The notes under the pieces were generated by a model. That model had not been told where the DNA came from and ran no database searches. It was given only the letters and a program-made list of their open reading frames with translations. 64,000 bases of DNA from Mesobacillus campisalis (lineage in GTDB: Bacteria > Bacillota > Bacilli > Bacillales > Cytobacillaceae): positions 49,087 through 113,086 of the forward strand of contig NZ_LAYY01000097.1 of NCBI RefSeq assembly GCF_000986785.1. Direction: 5' to 3'. Position 1 is the stretch's first letter. Each line of letters begins with the position of its first letter. This document shows, piece after piece, positions 61,752-64,000 of the stretch. The translations under genes were made by a program, and so were the position numbers.

Positions 61752-61845
61752 AATTCTTCTTGTGCTAACCTGCCCTGTTTGTTCAATAAGGAATTCAACA
61801 AAAAAAGCGTTGACTCCTTCCTGTATCAACGCACAAGTTGCTTCA
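61752..61845. repeat. Dispersed intergenic repeat, copy D
   Basis: GCTAACCTGCCCTGTTTGTT, CAATAAGGAATTCAAC and a GCGTTGA/TCAACGC hairpin; between the VOC and hypothetical genes. Confidence 0.55.
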
Positions 61846-61871
61846 ATAGCAACTCTGAGAGCAGTAGGTCA

Positions 61872-62273
61872 CTAATATTTGACGAATGTGGTAACGCTTC
61901 GCTTTGATGCAATAGTGCGTCTAGAAAGCTCTTCTTTCCATTTCTTTGAGTCTAATTGATATTCACCGTACTGGTCTTTGTAAGTTTTTTTAAAGAGATT
62001 GATCGTTCTGGCCTCTTCTGGATAATTATGCGATAAGGAATAACCGTGTCGTCCTTCTTCAAATATATATAGTTCTACAACGTCCCCTATATCCATAATT
62101 GAATCCAAAAAGGTAATAAATTCGATGTCTTCTCCTCCAAGTTCATAAACATAAGGGAGGGTTAACGGCAAACTTTCCTTATATGCTTCACCATTTAAAA
62201 ATGGATAACTATTTTCACTTGAGTGATATTCAGGAATAGGTTTTAATGTAGCAATAAAATAATGAGCTGTCAT
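61872..62273 (-). CDS. Hypothetical protein (about 133 aa)
   Basis: ATG 62273 follows GAAAGGGAC; the frame can be read from 62342 (23 more codons, MIFIKVILKTNYFN...). Text: MTAHYFIATLKPIPEYHSSE..., LPYVYELGGEDIEFITFLDSIMDIGDVVELYIFEEGRHGYSL. Soluble alpha/beta-looking protein with acidic pI, no signal peptide. I do not recognise the family; such stand-alone proteins in islands are sometimes immunity proteins, but nothing here shows that. Confidence 0.6.
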   Translation of the reverse strand: MTAHYFIATLKPIPEYHSSENSYPFLNGEAYKESLPLTLPYVYELGGEDIEFITFLDSIMDIGDVVELYIFEEGRHGYSLSHNYPEEARTINLFKKTYKDQYGEYQLDSKKWKEELSRRTIASKRSVTTFVKY

Positions 62274-62507
62274 TGAAAAGTCCCTTTCATCAATCGCGTC
62301 ATTAAAGTAATTCGTCTTTAGGATAACCTTGATAAAGATCAAAGTTCAATTTCCTTTACCCCCACCTCGTTCCTAATGAAGATAACGAAGTGGCTGAAAT
62401 ATTCGATGAAGCAGTCCAATAAGAATGTTAGCTACAGGTGATAAACATAAAAAAGACCACTTCCGAAGAAGCAGTCTTTTATTAAAGAACCCTTGTTCCG
62501 AAGGGTG

Positions 62508-62546
62508 AACTATGCCCTATAAAGTGGACGGTTTAAAAAAGCACCT
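62508..62546. repeat. IS3-family left inverted repeat
   Basis: TGAACTATGCCC, then TATAAAGTGGACGGTTTAAA and AAAGCAC; pairs imperfectly with the complement of 63962-64000. Confidence 0.75.
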
Positions 62547-62555
62547 GTAAGAATT

Positions 62556-63398
62556 TTATGCAGCTAACAGATGACTCCGGTACTGTGCCGGGGTCATCTT
62601 ATTTAGAGTCCATTGATAACGCTCGTTATTGTATTCCTCAATGTAACCTCCAATGATTCTTTTAAGCTCATTGAATGTTTGGCACTCCGCATAGTCAACT
62701 TCATCCTTAAAATGCCCAAAGAAGGATTCCATTGGAGCATTATCCCAACAATTTCCCTTACGGGACATAGACTGGATAAGCTTCATTTTCTTAACCCTTT
62801 TCTGAAATTCAGGGTGCGTGTAATGAAAGCCCTGATCGGAATGGAGGATGGCACCAGGATGGACCATTCCCTTAAAAGATTGACCTAGTTTCTTCAGTGT
62901 ATGATAAACAATGTCCATCTTAAGATTGGTGGACAGGTGATAAGCGACGATTTCCCTTGTGGATACGTCTTTGACACATGAAAGGTAAGCCGGACGCCCG
63001 GATCCGTAGTAAACATAGGTGATGTCTGTAAGGTATACTTTGCCGGGTACATCCTGTCCGAACTCTCTATTGAGTATGTTTGGAAGAGCCTTGTGTTCCT
63101 GATTGGCCTTTGCCATTTTCCTATAGGGATTCATCTGCCTGATTTTCGTTACGAGGTTGAATTTCCTCATAATCCGGCGGATCTTCTTATGATTCATTAT
63201 TACATTTTTATCGTTCTCTAGAATCATCTTAATTACAAGGGTTCCGGCTCTCCCTTTCTTATAATCAAAGATTTCCTTGATTAACTCATAATCCTTCCAA
63301 TCATTTTCTAGCCTCTCAGCCCTCTTGTGGTCAGCCTTAATCCAGGTGTAATAACCACTTCTACTTACACCAGCCATCTTACATAAGTAGGTAACCAT
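62556..63398 (-). CDS. IS3-family transposase OrfB (catalytic, rve/DDE)
   Basis: The open frame gives 280 residues from an internal Met, but coding continues upstream in this frame to the frameshift site (about 63500). HTH_21 domain: AGVSRSGYYTWIKADHKRAERLENDW. Catalytic DDE: VYLTDITYVYYG, AILHSDQGFHYTHPEFQ and PMESFFGHFKDEVDY. KMTPAQYRSHLL is the usual C-terminus. Expressed as an OrfAB fusion; all catalytic residues are present, so the element may be active. Confidence 0.9.
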   Translation of the reverse strand: MVTYLCKMAGVSRSGYYTWIKADHKRAERLENDWKDYELIKEIFDYKKGRAGTLVIKMILENDKNVIMNHKKIRRIMRKFNLVTKIRQMNPYRKMAKANQEHKALPNILNREFGQDVPGKVYLTDITYVYYGSGRPAYLSCVKDVSTREIVAYHLSTNLKMDIVYHTLKKLGQSFKGMVHPGAILHSDQGFHYTHPEFQKRVKKMKLIQSMSRKGNCWDNAPMESFFGHFKDEVDYAECQTFNELKRIIGGYIEEYNNERYQWTLNKMTPAQYRSHLLAA

Positions 63399-63457
63399 CC
63401 GTGGAATCCGATATTTACGAATGATTTGTTCGATAAGCGTGAATTTCTCTGATTTCG

Positions 63458-63886
63458 TTACTTTCTCTTCTTTGATGCCTGCCTTTCGAGTTCGTCTAAC
63501 TTTTTTAGGAATTCAAGTTCAGCCTCCAAATACTTAATACGAGCTTCAGCTTTCCTTAGATTGTCTTCAACTGAGACCTCCTCTGAGGTAGGCCTCCCAG
63601 TACTTCCTTTTCCTCTTCGTTCTGTAAGGAACCCTTCTTCCCCAAATTGTTTAAAAGTTTTCCTCCACCTCTTCAGGCAGGATCTAGGTTTTTCCGCCCC
63701 GATTATTTCGATTTCAAAACCGTTTTCTATAAATATTTGAGAGGGAGCTTTCCCTTCAAGGTTTTCTTTAACGGCCTTAATTTTGAACGCTGGTGTATAA
63801 GCAATTGACCTTTCAGAAACATGGTCAACATTCTCATTGTTCTCCAACAGTTTCATTTGATGTTCATTGAATATTATTTTACTCAT
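63458..63886 (-). CDS. IS3-family transposase OrfA (DNA-binding)
   Basis: A 142-residue protein. A helix-turn-helix (FKIKAVKENLEGKAPSQIFIENGFEIEII, SCLKRWRKTFKQFGEEGFL) is followed by a leucine-zipper-like helix (LRKAEARIKYLEAELEFLKKLDEL). Near its 3' end, A6G (63506-63500 on the minus strand) precedes the overlap with OrfB. A -1 slip there continues VRRTRKAGIKEEKVTKSEKF and on into OrfB, giving the full transposase. Confidence 0.88.
   Translation of the reverse strand: MSKIIFNEHQMKLLENNENVDHVSERSIAYTPAFKIKAVKENLEGKAPSQIFIENGFEIEIIGAEKPRSCLKRWRKTFKQFGEEGFLTERRGKGSTGRPTSEEVSVEDNLRKAEARIKYLEAELEFLKKLDELERQASKKRK
63500..63506 (-). promoter_or_regulatory. Programmed -1 frameshift site of the IS3-family transposase
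   Basis: AAAAAAG on the minus strand inside codons CTA AAA AAG of orfA. Shifting back one base joins orfA to the open frame that leads into orfB without a stop. Confidence 0.75.
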
Positions 63887-63961
63887 TTCGTTCCTCCGTC
63901 TATATCCCTGATTTGATTATAAACGGGCTAGGTCATTATAGACACAAAAAACCCGAATAAC

Positions 63962-64000
63962 GGGCTTTTTCAAAGCGTCCATTATTCGGGGTATAGTTCA
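63962..64000. repeat. IS3-family right inverted repeat
   Basis: Complement reads TGAACTATACCC, then CGAATAATGGACGCTTTG and AAAAAGCCC; ends exactly at the window boundary. Confidence 0.75.

Larger units (their letters stand above)
62508..64000 (-). mobile_element. IS3-family (IS150-group-like) insertion sequence, complete
   Basis: 1,493 bases bounded by imperfect inverted repeats: left TGAACTATGCCC (62508 on) and right TGAACTATACCC (64000 inward), with matching GGACG-TTT-AAAAAGC tails. Two overlapping reading frames, orfA and orfB, encode the transposase through -1 frameshifting. The right end coincides with the last base of the window, so a target duplication cannot be checked. Confidence 0.88.

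Overview
The window looks like chromosome from an endospore-forming Bacillaceae (Bacillus/Mesobacillus-type). Pointers are an alpha/beta small acid-soluble spore protein, a YjcZ-type micropeptide, spore transglutaminase Tgl, the SigI/RsgI pair, RsbR-type stressosome proteins, strong purine-rich Shine-Dalgarno sites, many rho-independent terminators, and candidate Rex, Fur, Spo0A, sigma-B and sigma-G sites of Bacillus type. All of this is read from the sequence; no database search was possible.

Core part (1 to about 46.9 kb), short operons on both strands: an ogt-type gene cut by the window edge; an acyltransferase-3 membrane protein; a B12-binding radical SAM protein; two tiny overlapping genes; a DUF3905-like protein; KtrD potassium channel; a SASP; rsgI-sigI; an NhaC-type antiporter; prfC; an alanyl-tRNA editing protein; a sugar ABC importer without its ATPase, next to a GH13 alpha-glucosidase; a MurE-like ligase, tgl, cphA and cphB; two coupled small hydrophilic ORFs; NDH-2 behind a Rex-box match; an M15 peptidase; a KinB-like kinase behind two Spo0A-box-like sites; an AGCS symporter; ysnF; a phosphodiesterase; two overlapping STAS proteins; yfkAB; aroK-aroD; an orphan siderophore-binding lipoprotein behind a Fur-box match; cardiolipin synthase; an AI-2E-family protein; a third RsbR-like protein; and an alcohol/aldehyde dehydrogenase pair.

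Accessory part (about 46.9 kb to the end), visibly AT-richer and full of decay. It opens with 3' fragments of a tRNA-Val(GAC)-like gene and remnants of two tyrosine integrases. Then come a small gene with a nonsense codon, a zinc alcohol dehydrogenase divergent from a TetR gene, a frameshifted FAD monooxygenase, and a second TetR gene. A ~260-bp direct repeat carrying paired TTGYTTAARCAA palindromes brackets a yhfP remnant, an LLM flavin oxidoreductase, a DUF896 gene, hslO and mnmA, and is followed by a nitroreductase. A VOC protein, a hypothetical protein and a complete 1.49-kb IS3-family element, whose right inverted repeat ends on the last base of the window, close the region.

The most interesting groupings are (i) the cphB-cphA / tgl / MurE-like neighbourhood, which puts synthesis and breakdown of a cyanophycin-type polymer beside a spore cross-linking enzyme and a Mur ligase lacking the usual diaminopimelate motif; (ii) the duplicated TetR-type control region around redox and repair genes; and (iii) the decayed tRNA-targeted integration site.
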